Positions 8,077-18,299 of a stretch of 64,000 nucleotides of DNA are shown here, one piece after another (the first letter of the stretch is position 1; every line of letters begins with the position of its first letter). The DNA is from Pelagerythrobacter marensis (GTDB taxonomy: Bacteria > Pseudomonadota > Alphaproteobacteria > Sphingomonadales > Sphingomonadaceae): assembly GCF_001028625.1 (NCBI RefSeq), contig NZ_CP011805.1:2775001-2839000 (forward strand). Reading direction: 5' to 3'. Below the pieces are notes generated by a model. The model worked only from the letters and a program-made list of their open reading frames with translations. It was not told the DNA's origin and ran no database searches. Position numbers and translations under genes: made by a program.

Positions 8077-8703
8077 ATGGCACATCCGAAGGACCAGCGC
8101 GTTCGGCGGCGCAAGCGGATGGGTGACGAAGTTCGCGAAGAGGCGCTTGTTGCGGCGCGCAGGCTTCTGCTCGATCGCGGGCCTTCGGCGGTCACCGTTG
8201 CCAATGTCGGTAGTGCGATCGGCATGTCGCATGCCAACGTGCTGCATCATTTCGGATCTGCGGCCACGCTGCAATCGTCCCTCATGGGCTCGATGATCCG
8301 GGACCTGACCGATGCGCTCGATAACGTCGTGGAAATGCTCAAGACCGATGCCGCCGCGCCGCGAGCGGTGACGGACAAGGTGTTCGATGCCTTCGATCAG
8401 GGCGGGGCAGGCCAGCTCGCCGCGTGGATCATTCTGACCGGAGACGTTGAGCAGCTCGCCCCGGTTCGCGACGCCGTGCGCGCGCTGGTCGATGCCATCG
8501 TCGATCAGGCGCAGGACGACAATGCGGACAGCCGGGTGCGTTCAGCCGTGCTTATGATGGCGGTCTGCGCCTTCGGCGATGCGCTGATCGGCCCGCACGT
8601 CCGCGAAATGCTGGACCGGGACGATGACGCGATGCGCGACCTGATCGCACGTATCCTGCCGCTCTTCCTCCTGCCCGGGGGAATTCCTCCGGCAACCAGC
8701 TGA
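8077..8703 (+). CDS. TetR family transcriptional regulator
   Basis: 208 residues from the ATG at 8077, chosen for its GGAGGGA ribosome site. The N-terminal helix-turn-helix is clear: LVAARRLLLDRGPSAVTVAN, then IGMSHANVLHHFGSAATLQS (about residues 23-68). The C-terminal ligand domain is helical. It is divergent from the hydrolase-DUF2147 operon, and the palindrome between them is its probable operator, so it most likely represses that operon and itself. The ligand is unknown. Confidence 0.88.
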   Translation: MAHPKDQRVRRRKRMGDEVREEALVAARRLLLDRGPSAVTVANVGSAIGMSHANVLHHFGSAATLQSSLMGSMIRDLTDALDNVVEMLKTDAAAPRAVTDKVFDAFDQGGAGQLAAWIILTGDVEQLAPVRDAVRALVDAIVDQAQDDNADSRVRSAVLMMAVCAFGDALIGPHVREMLDRDDDAMRDLIARILPLFLLPGGIPPATS

Positions 8704-8816
8704 CACCCGTGGCCGTTCGTGCCGGAGGGAAACGGTTAGCAAACTCATGCGCGGAACGGATTGCCACGGCCCGAAGGGCCGCCGGTCATCCCGTCCCGCG
8801 CGTGTAGTGGTGGCGA

Positions 8817-9197
8817 TCAGGCGTCCATCCGGTTGAGCGCGCAGAGCTTGTTGCCATCGGGATCGCGCAGATAGGCGAGATACATTTTCATGCCATTGCC
8901 CTCGCGCACGCCGGGCGGATCCTCGATCGCGGTGCCACCGTTCTCGGTGCCCGCCTTGTGCCAGGCGTCCGCCTGTTCCGGGCTCATCGCGAAGCCGACC
9001 GTGCAGCCGTTGCCGGGCGTCGCAGGCTCGCCGTCGATCGGCCTGGTGACGAGAAACAGGCCGCCGTTGTTTACGTAGATCAGGCGGCCTTTGGGATCGA
9101 AGAAGCCTTCCTTGCCGCCGATGGCGGTGAAAATGGCATCGTAGAACGTCTTCGAGCGATCGAGATCGTTCGATCCGACCATCATGTGGCTGTACAT
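8817..9197 (-). CDS. VOC superfamily (glyoxalase-like) protein
   Basis: 126 residues. Starts MYSHMMVGSNDLDRSKTFYD and contains GKEGFFDPKGRLIYVNNGG and YLAYLRDPDGNKLCALN, a typical single vicinal-oxygen-chelate module with its terminal DPDGN block. The ATG at 9197 is the natural domain start and has AAGGAG upstream. It lies 61 bases downstream of the class III alcohol dehydrogenase on the same strand, so the two may act together in aldehyde or glutathione adduct removal (inference). Confidence 0.82.
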   Translation of the reverse strand: MYSHMMVGSNDLDRSKTFYDAIFTAIGGKEGFFDPKGRLIYVNNGGLFLVTRPIDGEPATPGNGCTVGFAMSPEQADAWHKAGTENGGTAIEDPPGVREGNGMKMYLAYLRDPDGNKLCALNRMDA

Positions 9198-9258
9198 CTT
9201 TTCCGGTTCTCCTTGCGCTTGCCGCGTCTCATCCTCTCCCGGCGCCGGGGGAAGAATG

Positions 9259-10371
<1,113 letters not shown>

Positions 10372-10431
10372 CGGGGCACTCCTGTAAACGTCCAGTTATC
10401 TGAATCCGAAGTTCGCTATCATCAATGGACC

Positions 10432-10521
10432 GTCACCCTGAACTTGTTTCAGGGCCCATTTCTCCGCTTGCACTGTCAGTGCATGGAGGCAGGATGGATA
10501 CTGAAACAAGTTCAGCATGAC
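10432..10521. repeat. REP-like long imperfect palindrome
   Basis: Two 21-base arms at 10432-10452 and 10501-10521 are complementary at 19 of 21 positions. A smaller palindrome (TGCACT, GTC, AGTGCA at 10469-10483) sits near the centre, so the whole 90 bases can fold into a long hairpin. The arm core, with CTGAACTTGTTTCAG, resembles intergenic repeats that I recall as common in sphingomonad genomes. It lies in the 282-base gap between two minus-strand genes. Confidence 0.6.
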
Positions 10522-10600
10522 AGCTTCATGTAGCGAACCCCCGGTTCCGGTGCGTCGCCAACTGCGAATCGCACCATTGCGATGCTCCACTTCAACAACC

Positions 10601-10636
10601 ATTTAGCGTTTTGATTCCAACTAAAAAACGCCAAAT
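10601..10636 (-). terminator. Hairpin downstream of the aldehyde dehydrogenase gene
   Basis: Arms ATTTAGCGTTTT (10601-10612) and AAAACGCCAAAT (10625-10636) pair at 11 of 12 positions. It sits 18 bases past the stop codon of the minus-strand dehydrogenase gene. There is no long T-run after the stem, so termination is likely rather than proven. Confidence 0.45.
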
Positions 10637-10653
10637 AGGTTATAACCTCGCGA

Positions 10654-12084
10654 TCAGCCCTCGTGGATGGTCTTGGGCACCATGCAAGCCATCACGCCCT
10701 CGCGTCCGTCCTCACTGCCGTAACCCGACCATTTGATCCCGCCGAACGGGGCGTCGACTGCCGAAACACTCGCGCCGTTGATCGCCAGCATTCCCGCCTC
10801 GACTTCGGCGGCCAGTCGGCGACGGCGGGCCGGATCGTTGGTCCAGGCATAGGCGGCCAGGCCATAAGGCAGCCGGTTCGCTTCCTCGATCATGGCCTCT
10901 TCACCCGCCATCGGATTGATTACCGCCACGGGGCCGAAAGGCTCCTCGCTCATGATGTCGGCGTCCTGCGGCACATTGCCGAGCACGGTCGGTTCGTGGA
11001 AGAAGCCCTGGTTACCGATCCGCGATCCGCCAGCCAGCAGCTTGGCGCCCTTCTCCTGCGCATTGCCGAGCAGCTTTTCCATCGAATCGAGCCCGCGCGA
11101 ATTGGCCAGCGGCCCCATCTGCGTACCATCATCGAAACCATTGCCGACGACGACTTTCTTCGCCCGTTCGACGAAGCCGTCGCGGAATTTCTCGAACACC
11201 GGCTCTTCCACCAGGAAGCGTGTCGGGCTGACGCAGACCTGCCCCGCGTTGCGATACTTGGCCGCAACCATCGTATCGAGCACGGCATCGATATCGCTAT
11301 CTTCGAACACCAGCACAGGGGCGTGGCCGCCCAGTTCCATCGTCGCGACCTTCAGATCATCGGCCGCCAGCCGGGCCAGGTGCTTGCCCACTGCGGTGGA
11401 ACCAGTGAAGGTCACCTTGCGAATGACCGGAGAGGCGAGCAGATGGCGGCTGACAGTGTCGGGCACGCCGAACACACACTGCACCGCATCGCCGGGAACG
11501 CCGGCATCGAGCAGGGCCTGAACCAGCGCGATCCCGCCGGCGGGTGTTTCCTCGCTCGGCTTGATGATTACGGAGCAGCCGGCTGCCAGAGCGCCGCCGA
11601 TCTTGCGCATGACGTTGATCGCGGGGAAATTCCACGCCGCGAAGCCGGCCACCGGGCCGACCGGGTGATACTGCACCTCGACCCGCTGGCCCGCGGGGCG
11701 CACCATTGTGCGGCCATAGATCCGCTTGATTTCCTGCGCGTAAAATTCGAGCAGCATCGCGCAATAGATCGTCTCGCCGATCGCTTCCTTGACCGGCTTG
11801 CCCTGTTCGCGGGTCATCGCCGGGCCGATGTCGGCGGCGCGTTCGCGGATCAGGGCTGCGGCCTTGGTCAGAATCGCGGCGCGCTTGTCGGCGGAGGTAT
11901 TGCGCCATTCGCGAAAGCCACGCTGTGCGCCTTCCAGCGCGCGATCCAGATCGTCGCCGGTCGCGCGCGGCAGGGAACCGATCGTCTCGCCGGTTGCGGG
12001 GTCAACGACATCTTCGGTTTCGCGGCCGCCGCCGGACAGTTTTTCTCCGCCGATCAGCAGGTGGAGAGTGGGATAGTCGGCCAT
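10654..12084 (-). CDS. NAD(P)-dependent succinate-semialdehyde dehydrogenase-type aldehyde dehydrogenase
   Basis: 476 residues. The ALDH fold is complete: GFAAWNFPAINVMRKIGGAL with the catalytic Asn, KPSEETPAG, the nucleotide turn FTGSTAVGK, the general base in ELGGHAPVLVFED, and the nucleophile Cys in YRNAGQVCVSPTRF. Closest to the GabD-like succinate-semialdehyde branch by overall block pattern. The ATG at 12084 has GAGGAG upstream. It stands alone on the minus strand, so the physiological substrate cannot be read from context. Confidence 0.85.
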   Translation of the reverse strand: MADYPTLHLLIGGEKLSGGGRETEDVVDPATGETIGSLPRATGDDLDRALEGAQRGFREWRNTSADKRAAILTKAAALIRERAADIGPAMTREQGKPVKEAIGETIYCAMLLEFYAQEIKRIYGRTMVRPAGQRVEVQYHPVGPVAGFAAWNFPAINVMRKIGGALAAGCSVIIKPSEETPAGGIALVQALLDAGVPGDAVQCVFGVPDTVSRHLLASPVIRKVTFTGSTAVGKHLARLAADDLKVATMELGGHAPVLVFEDSDIDAVLDTMVAAKYRNAGQVCVSPTRFLVEEPVFEKFRDGFVERAKKVVVGNGFDDGTQMGPLANSRGLDSMEKLLGNAQEKGAKLLAGGSRIGNQGFFHEPTVLGNVPQDADIMSEEPFGPVAVINPMAGEEAMIEEANRLPYGLAAYAWTNDPARRRRLAAEVEAGMLAINGASVSAVDAPFGGIKWSGYGSEDGREGVMACMVPKTIHEG

Positions 12085-12189
12085 TTGCAGCTCCTCGTGT
12101 TCGTCGTTGAGCGGGGGATGGCGGCGCGCAGGCAGTGCGTCAACCGGCGCGTTGGCAAGTGTTCATACCGCTGCGTATAAGCGGGCACG

Positions 12190-12546
12190 ATGATCCGCTC
12201 GATTTTCCCCGCTCTCGCAGTTCTCGCCGCCGTTCCCGTTCTCGCGCAGGAACGGGCCCCGCTCGACGTAAGCCAGCGAACGGCCTTGCGCTGCTCGGTC
12301 GCGTTCGCACTTGTCGCGGAGGGGCAGGCGCAAGGCGATCCGGCGATGGCAGCCTATCCGCAACTGGGCACGCGGGGGCGCGAGTTCTTCGTGCGCAATG
12401 CAGCGCAGATCATGGATGAAGCCGGGCTGGACCGGGACGCGGTGGCCGGGCTTTTCGCCGGGGAGCTGAACGAATTGCGGGCCGATGGGGCACTGGAAGC
12501 GGTCATGCCGCCGTGCCTCCTGCTGCTGGACGCATCGGGGCTGTAG
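12190..12546 (+). CDS. Small exported protein, unknown
   Basis: 118 residues. A signal peptide ends near VLAQ (residue 20). The rest is alpha-rich with two cysteines (about 35 and 109) that could pair. I do not recognise the family. It precedes another small exported protein by 81 bases on the same strand. The ATG at 12190 has no clear ribosome site. Confidence 0.6.
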   Translation: MIRSIFPALAVLAAVPVLAQERAPLDVSQRTALRCSVAFALVAEGQAQGDPAMAAYPQLGTRGREFFVRNAAQIMDEAGLDRDAVAGLFAGELNELRADGALEAVMPPCLLLLDASGL

Positions 12547-12627
12547 CGCGCCGGGGCGCGTCGCGGCGTTCACCCTCGGGTCAGGCGCAACCGGGTAGCG
12601 CCGCGGCGAACGATTCGGAGATAGTCC

Positions 12628-13077
12628 ATGCGCATTCTCGCCCTGTCCGCCGCTGCGATGCTGGCATTGCCGGTTGCCGCGCAGGCTCAGGTCGCGGGCG
12701 ATCCGCTCGGCGACGAGTATCTGGCAGGCGATGCCCCGCTGTCGCAGCAACTGCGCGATCCTGCGATGCAGGATGGCCTGGCCGCGACCGTCGCGGTTCT
12801 GGGTGAAATTCTGCTCGATCTCCCCCTGACACCGATCATGGAACCCATGGCCGAAGCCACCGGACGCGATCCGGGTACCGTCGATCCCGATCTCACCCTT
12901 CGCAAGATGCGGCCCGATGCGGGCGAATTGCCGACCCGTGCAGCTCGCGAGCTGCCGCGCGCGATGGACACGATGGCGGCGATGGCCGGCGGCATCGAAG
13001 CGATGCGTCCCGCGCTGCAGGATCTGGCTGGGCGGCTGGAGTTCGCGTTCGACCAGGCGCGCCGCAGGCAACGCTAA
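12628..13077 (+). CDS. Small exported alpha-helical protein, unknown
   Basis: 149 residues. A signal peptide (residues 1-21, ending AQAQ) is followed by an alanine-, methionine- and aspartate-rich helical region. GGAGAT lies just before the ATG at 12628. No recognised domain. It follows the other small exported gene and ends 74 bases before fzlA; an inverted repeat lies in that gap. Confidence 0.65.
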   Translation: MRILALSAAAMLALPVAAQAQVAGDPLGDEYLAGDAPLSQQLRDPAMQDGLAATVAVLGEILLDLPLTPIMEPMAEATGRDPGTVDPDLTLRKMRPDAGELPTRAARELPRAMDTMAAMAGGIEAMRPALQDLAGRLEFAFDQARRRQR

Positions 13078-13100
13078 CCTCCGCCGTAGTCACGCTTTCT

Positions 13101-13140
13101 CCGCATGTGGGCAGGGCTGGACGGCCTCGCGCACATGCGG
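13101..13140. promoter_or_regulatory. Inverted repeat upstream of fzlA
   Basis: Perfect 9-base arms CCGCATGTG (13101-13109) and CACATGCGG (13132-13140) separated by 22 bases, ending 11 bases before the fzlA start. It could be a transcript-end hairpin for the upstream gene or an operator or leader structure for fzlA; no T-run follows. Confidence 0.4.
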
Positions 13141-13151
13141 CATGAGCATAC

Positions 13152-13829
13152 ATGCATATGTGGCGCCTCTATCAGTTCCCGCTCTGTCCGTTCAGCCGGA
13201 AGGTCCGCCTGCTTCTGAGCGAAAAGGGCGTGGGTTACGAACTCTGGCGCGAGAATCCGTGGGATGCGAGCGACGAGTTCTGGGCGCTCAACCCCGCTGG
13301 CCGCACCCCCGTTCTGCACGATCCCGAACGCCGCATCGCGCTGGCCGATAGCCGTGCGATCTGCGAATATTTCGAAGAAACGGTGGACAAGGCGCCGATG
13401 ATCAACGGCACGGCTGCGAACCGGGCGGAGATCCGCCGGCTCGTGGCCCTGTTTGACGAGAACTTCTTCGGCGATGTCACGATGCCGCTGCTGCATGAAC
13501 GGATGAAGAAGCGGCTGGTCCTGCGCCAGCCGCCCGACTCGCGGATTCTGCGCGAGGCGATGAAGCTGGCGCACGGGCATCTCGACTATATCGACTGGCT
13601 GATCGACAACCGGACCTGGCTGGCCGGCGCGACGATGAGCCTGGCGGATCTTGCCGCTGCGGCGCAGATTTCGGTTGCCGATTATCTCGGCGGGATCGAC
13701 TGGGCCGGGCACGAACAGACGCGCGGATGGTATTCGGTATTCAAGAGCCGTCCGTCTTTCCGCCCGCTTCTGTCGGAGCGGATGGAAGTGATCCAGCCAC
13801 CGCGCCATTATGCGGAGCTGGATACCTGA
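13152..13829 (+). CDS. fzlA: GST-fold FtsZ-binding protein FzlA
   Basis: 225 residues. The N-terminal thioredoxin-like domain begins LYQFPLCPFSRKVRLLLSEK and includes NPAGRTPVLHD; the all-helical GST C-domain follows. The tail SRPSFRPLLSERMEVIQPP followed by HYAELD matches my memory of the conserved C-terminus of FzlA. In Caulobacter, FzlA binds and curves FtsZ filaments and is needed for constriction; it does not act as a transferase. A second ATG two codons later is equally possible as the start. A plain glutathione S-transferase is the alternative reading. Confidence 0.75.
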   Translation: MHMWRLYQFPLCPFSRKVRLLLSEKGVGYELWRENPWDASDEFWALNPAGRTPVLHDPERRIALADSRAICEYFEETVDKAPMINGTAANRAEIRRLVALFDENFFGDVTMPLLHERMKKRLVLRQPPDSRILREAMKLAHGHLDYIDWLIDNRTWLAGATMSLADLAAAAQISVADYLGGIDWAGHEQTRGWYSVFKSRPSFRPLLSERMEVIQPPRHYAELDT

Positions 13830-13861
13830 CGGCGGCTCGCGCCAGAAATGGAGAATGCGCC

Positions 13862-14260
13862 ATGACCGACAAGGTCCAGCTTTCCGACGCCGAATGGCGT
13901 GAACGATTGACGCCCGAGCAGTACCAGGTCCTGCGCCAGGGCGCGACCGAGCGTGCCTTCACCGGCAAGTACGAGAAGAACAGGCAGGCCGGCGAATATC
14001 GCTGCGCCGCCTGCGGCCAGGCCCTGTTCGAAAGCGATACCAAATACGACAGCGGTTCGGGCTGGCCCAGCTTCACTGCCCCTGCCGGCAGCGATGCGGT
14101 GGAGGAACACCGCGATGCCACCCACGGCATGATCCGCACCGAAGTGGTCTGCGCGCGGTGCGAAGGGCATCTGGGTCATGTCTTCCCCGATGGGCCGGGG
14201 CCGGAAGGGCTGCGGTATTGCATCAATAGCGCAGCGCTCGACTTCAAGCCTGAGGAATAG
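13862..14260 (+). CDS. msrB: Peptide-methionine (R)-S-oxide reductase
   Basis: 132 residues, typical length. It repairs the R-epimer of oxidised methionine. The motifs are the zinc pairs CAAC and CARC, SGSGWPSF, EVVCARCEGHLGHVFPDGP and the catalytic cysteine in RYCINSAAL. The start ATG at 13862 follows GGAG. It lies 32 bases after fzlA on the same strand. The partner msrA is at 29.2-29.7 kb. Confidence 0.95.
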   Translation: MTDKVQLSDAEWRERLTPEQYQVLRQGATERAFTGKYEKNRQAGEYRCAACGQALFESDTKYDSGSGWPSFTAPAGSDAVEEHRDATHGMIRTEVVCARCEGHLGHVFPDGPGPEGLRYCINSAALDFKPEE

Positions 14261-14357
14261 TCGCCGCCGCCCGTTCACGCCGGGTTACAACTCGCCTATG
14301 CATCGGGCAGGATGCGTAAAATCGGGCGTTTCGCCCGCAAAGAGGTAAGCGGAATAG

Positions 14358-16544
14358 ATGGCGAAACGGGGCAGCCGACGGCAAGGCGCCAGGTCTAGCG
14401 GCAAAGGCGGGCCGACGGGCTGGAAGCGCTGGTTGCGCCGTATCGTGATCTGGGGTGGGGCGCTGGCGCTGCTGGGCGCTCTCTTCCTCGGCCTCGCGGT
14501 GGCTTTCGCTGCGCGGTCGCTGCCCAGCTATTCCGAACTGAAGGCCTCGCAGACCGGGCAGACGATCGTGGTCCGCGCGCGCGACGGGTCCGAAATCGTC
14601 GAACTCGGCCCCAGCTACGGCGCGTGGCTGGACAGTTCTGAGATTCCGCAGGTGATGAAAGACGCGATGATCTCGGTCGAGGATCGCCGCTATCGTTCGC
14701 ATCCCGGTATCGACCCTGTCGGCCTGGCGCGCGCTCTATGGGTGGCGGTGACCGGCGACGGGCGCATTTCGGCGACGTCGACGATCACCCAGCAGCTGGC
14801 CCGCAACATCTTCCTTAATTCGAACCGCACGCTCGACCGCAAGCTGCGCGAGGCCGTGCTGGCGCTGGCGCTCGAATGGAAGTTCTCGAAGGAACAGATC
14901 CTCGAGCTGTACCTGAACAAGGTCTATTTCGGCGGCGGCGCCTATGGCGTGGACAGCGCGAGCCGCAAGTTCTTCAGCCACCCGGCGACCGAACTTTCGA
15001 CGGCCGAGGCGGCGATCATCGCCGGTCTGGTCAAGGCGCCCAGCCGCTATTCCCCCACCGCCGATGTCGATGCCGCGGTCGGCCGGGCCAACGTGGTCCT
15101 GCGGCTGATGCGCGAACAGGGGCGCATTTCGGCCAGCGAGGCGAGCGTCGATCCCTCCGCCGTCAAGCTGAAGGAAGATCGCAGCCAGAATTCGGTCCGC
15201 TATTTCACCGACTGGGCCCTGCCACAGCTCGACCTGCTGTTGCCCGAGACGTTCGAACCGATTGAGGTCTGGACCACGATCGATGTCGGGATGCAGCGCG
15301 CGGCGACCGCTGCGATCAAGTCCAACACGCCGGGCGGGGCGCAGGGCGCGCTGGTCAGCCTTGACCGCGACGGCGCGATCCTGGCGATGGTCGGGGGCAC
15401 CGATTACGTCACTACAAATTACAACCGCGCGACCGATGCGGTGCGCCAGCCGGGTTCGGCGTGGAAGCTGTTCGTCTATCTCTCCGCGCTGGAAGCGGGC
15501 TATACGCCGGAAGATCGGGTGGTCGATGCCCCGGTGACGATCGACGGGTGGAGCCCGCGCAATTCGGGCGGCAGCTTCGCCGGCGAGATCGATCTGCGTG
15601 CCGCCTTCGCCTATTCGAAGAACACGGTCGCTGCGCAGCTCGGCAACGAAGTCGGGTTCGGCACCGTCGCCTCAATGGCCAAGCGGTTCGGGATCACCAC
15701 CCCGATTTCCACTTATCCGGCGATGGTTCTGGGCAGTTCGGAAGTGCGCGTGATCGACATGACCCGCGCCTTCGCCGCCATTTCCGCCGGGGGCAATTCG
15801 GTCGAGCCGTACGGCATCGTCAAGGTGACGACCGCCAGCGGCGAAACGCTGTATCAGCACGAGGCGCCGCGCTCGACGTCGCTGGTGCCCGATTACGTGG
15901 CAGCGGGGATCACCGACCTTCTGCAAACCACGGTCAACACCGGGACCGGGCGGGCGGCACAGATCGGGCGACCCGTCGCGGGCAAGACGGGGACGACCAA
16001 TTCCAACAAGGATGGCTGGTTCCTCGGCTTTTCCAGTGGGATCACCACCGGCGTATGGATGGGGCGGGACGATGCCAAGGCCGTGCCGGGCCTGCAGGGC
16101 GGGCGGGCGCCGGCGCAGGCCTTCGCCGCCTATATGCGCTACGCCGTAAAAGATCGCCCGGTTGAGGAATTCGACACCAAGCTGCAATTGCCCGAATGGC
16201 AGCTGGAGCCGGATGACGAATATTATTACGGCGATCCGGACGATTATTATTATATCGATGAGCAGGGCAACCTGATCGAACCGGGCCGCAGGGAAGAGCC
16301 GGGTGAACTGCCGTTCCCGGTCGAAGGCGAACTGCCGCCGGGCGATCGCCCGCGCCAGCCGACACCCGCGCCGACGAACGAAGCCGGCGGTAATGGACAG
16401 GCGGCGAGCGACGATTTCCTCGACCGCGCGACCGGGCGCAGCGGCCCGCAGAATCGCACCGCACCGCAGCAGCCTGGCGTGGCTCCGGGTGCCGCCCCCA
16501 CGCCCCAGCCCCTGCGCCTTCCGGGTCCGGGAGGCGAGGAGTAG
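14358..16544 (+). CDS. Class A penicillin-binding protein (transglycosylase/transpeptidase)
   Basis: 728 residues. It polymerises and crosslinks peptidoglycan. A basic cytoplasmic tail and one TM segment (about 28-52) precede a GT51 domain with the catalytic Glu in EDRRYRSHPGID (Glu108) and QQLARNIFLN. The transpeptidase domain has SAWK (Ser367, Lys370), SKN (420-422) and KTGT (543-546). After residue about 610 comes an unusual acidic, tyrosine- and proline-rich tail. It is short of the OB domain and length of PBP1a of E. coli. The gene is followed by a strong bidirectional terminator. A small hairpin (CGGGCG, CGCCCG at 14323-14337) lies upstream. Confidence 0.92.
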   Translation: MAKRGSRRQGARSSGKGGPTGWKRWLRRIVIWGGALALLGALFLGLAVAFAARSLPSYSELKASQTGQTIVVRARDGSEIVELGPSYGAWLDSSEIPQVMKDAMISVEDRRYRSHPGIDPVGLARALWVAVTGDGRISATSTITQQLARNIFLNSNRTLDRKLREAVLALALEWKFSKEQILELYLNKVYFGGGAYGVDSASRKFFSHPATELSTAEAAIIAGLVKAPSRYSPTADVDAAVGRANVVLRLMREQGRISASEASVDPSAVKLKEDRSQNSVRYFTDWALPQLDLLLPETFEPIEVWTTIDVGMQRAATAAIKSNTPGGAQGALVSLDRDGAILAMVGGTDYVTTNYNRATDAVRQPGSAWKLFVYLSALEAGYTPEDRVVDAPVTIDGWSPRNSGGSFAGEIDLRAAFAYSKNTVAAQLGNEVGFGTVASMAKRFGITTPISTYPAMVLGSSEVRVIDMTRAFAAISAGGNSVEPYGIVKVTTASGETLYQHEAPRSTSLVPDYVAAGITDLLQTTVNTGTGRAAQIGRPVAGKTGTTNSNKDGWFLGFSSGITTGVWMGRDDAKAVPGLQGGRAPAQAFAAYMRYAVKDRPVEEFDTKLQLPEWQLEPDDEYYYGDPDDYYYIDEQGNLIEPGRREEPGELPFPVEGELPPGDRPRQPTPAPTNEAGGNGQAASDDFLDRATGRSGPQNRTAPQQPGVAPGAAPTPQPLRLPGPGGEE

Positions 16545-16566
16545 CATCGTTGGGGCGGGCTAAGAA

Positions 16567-16598
16567 AAAGGCCCTCCCCCGGTGAGGGAAGGGCCTTT
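16567..16598. terminator. Bidirectional terminator between the PBP gene and degP
   Basis: Arms AAAGGCCCT (16567-16575) and AGGGCCTTT (16590-16598) with A-run before and T-run after, so it can serve both the plus-strand PBP gene and the converging minus-strand degP gene. Confidence 0.85.
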
Positions 16599-16639
16599 TC
16601 GTTGCAAAGCCGCGCGAACGGCACGGCGATATAGCCAGT

Positions 16640-18190
16640 TCAGCGCATTCTTACGGCGATATAGAACGGGCTCACCTGGCCGACCCGCTGCACCCGCAAC
16701 AGAACCGAGTCGCGCCCGTTGCGCTGCGCCTCGCTGACGATTGTCTCCAGCTCGTCGATCGACGTGACCTCGTTGTAATTCGCGCTCAGGATAATGTCGC
16801 CGCGCGTGACCTTGCGGCCCGCATCGGTCGAGCGGTCCACAGCGGCGATCACGACACCTTCGGTATCGCTGGGCGCGCGCAGTTGCCGGGCGATCTGCGG
16901 AGTCAGCTCGATCACCTGCAGACCGAGGCGTTCAGCAACCACACCGGTCTGCGGCGTATCGTCCATATCCGGTTCTTCTTCCGGATCGAACGTCTGCTGT
17001 TCCTGGGCAAGAACTTCTTCCGAGGGGAACTGGCCCACCGTCACAGTGACCGTTCTGCGTTCGCCGTTGCGATAGAGCGTGACCGGCAGGCGCGTGCCCG
17101 GTGCCGTGTTGGCGATGATAAAGGACACGCTGCGCTCTGCAGTTACGGCCTGGCCGCCCACTTCGACGATGATGTCGCCAGGGCGAATGCCGGCGCGTTT
17201 CGCCGGGCCTCCATCGCGCACGCCTTGCACGAATTCGCCGAGGCGCCGATCCAGTCCTACCGAATCCGCAATGTCTTCGTCCACGGGGCCGAGTTCCACC
17301 CCAAGGTATCCACGTTCAACCTCCCGACCTTCGCGCAACTGTTCGACGATCGGTGCGGCAATGTCGGCAGGGATCGCGAAGCCGATGCCGACACTGCCTC
17401 CGGTGGGGGAGATGATCGCGTTGTTGATCCCGATCACATTGCCCCGCATGTCGAACAGCGGGCCGCCCGAATTGCCGCGATTGATGCTGGCATCGGTCTG
17501 AATGTAGCGGTCGTAAGCGCCCACGACCTGCTGACCATTGACCGGTGGCGTGCGATAGACTGCCGAAACGATCCCGCTGGTAACCGTGCCACCTAGGCCG
17601 AAAGGGTTGCCGATCGCGATCACCCAATCCCCCACGCGTGCCTGATCCGATTCGCCGAACTCGACGAAGGGGAACGGCTCATCGCGAACGATCTTCAGCA
17701 CTGCGAGGTCGGATTCCTTGTCCGATCCGACCAGTTCCGCCGGATATTCGGTGCCATCGGGTGTCGTCACGGTGATCTCTTCGACCGTGGCACCGCGTGC
17801 GCCGGGCGCGATCACGTGATTGTTCGTGACCACGTAACCGTCTGCCGAAATGATGAAGCCGGAGCCGAGCGATTGCCCTTCGCGATATTGCGGCTGCTGC
17901 TGGCCGCGCCGCCGGCCGAAGAACCCTTCGAGCGGGGTGCCGGCGAAGGGGTTCATCGACTGCACCTCGACCCGCTGCTTGGTCGAGATATTGACCACTG
18001 CGGGTTGAAGCTGCGCGGTCAGATCGGCGAAACTTTCGGGGGCGCCGGCGCGCGGAACCGCGCCGGCAATACGGCTTTCGTCGTTCTGGGCGACTTGCGC
18101 ACCCGCAGGATAGCCGGTCGCGAGCGAGATCGCCGCGCCGCCGACAAGGAGTGCCGAAGTCAGGCCATAGGCGTATTTCACGGGCTTCAC
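16640..18190 (-). CDS. degP: Do/DegP family periplasmic serine protease
   Basis: 516 residues. N-terminal export signal (about 1-31), trypsin-like domain with His125 (TNNHVIAP), Asp161 (ESDLAVLK) and Ser241 (NRGNSGGPLFD), then two PDZ domains (about residues 295-385 and 425-510). It degrades or refolds misfolded envelope proteins. The start is a GTG at 18190 with GAGGA about 10 bases before it. The gene lies 109 bases after hflC on the same strand, so it probably belongs to an hflK-hflC-degP operon, as in other alphaproteobacteria. Confidence 0.93.
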   Translation of the reverse strand: MKPVKYAYGLTSALLVGGAAISLATGYPAGAQVAQNDESRIAGAVPRAGAPESFADLTAQLQPAVVNISTKQRVEVQSMNPFAGTPLEGFFGRRRGQQQPQYREGQSLGSGFIISADGYVVTNNHVIAPGARGATVEEITVTTPDGTEYPAELVGSDKESDLAVLKIVRDEPFPFVEFGESDQARVGDWVIAIGNPFGLGGTVTSGIVSAVYRTPPVNGQQVVGAYDRYIQTDASINRGNSGGPLFDMRGNVIGINNAIISPTGGSVGIGFAIPADIAAPIVEQLREGREVERGYLGVELGPVDEDIADSVGLDRRLGEFVQGVRDGGPAKRAGIRPGDIIVEVGGQAVTAERSVSFIIANTAPGTRLPVTLYRNGERRTVTVTVGQFPSEEVLAQEQQTFDPEEEPDMDDTPQTGVVAERLGLQVIELTPQIARQLRAPSDTEGVVIAAVDRSTDAGRKVTRGDIILSANYNEVTSIDELETIVSEAQRNGRDSVLLRVQRVGQVSPFYIAVRMR

Positions 18191-18299
18191 TTCCTTTGCT
18201 TCCTCTTCATGTCCAGTGCGTTTCCATGCCTCTGTCAGAGGCGGTTTGCAGTCCCGATGCGATAGATGCGCCCGGGCCCTTAATGCGCCTTGAATAGGA

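Noticed and set aside
13152..13829. Ordinary glutathione S-transferase
   Set aside because: The fold is GST, but the C-terminal tail and division-related neighbours fit FzlA better; kept as an alternative only.
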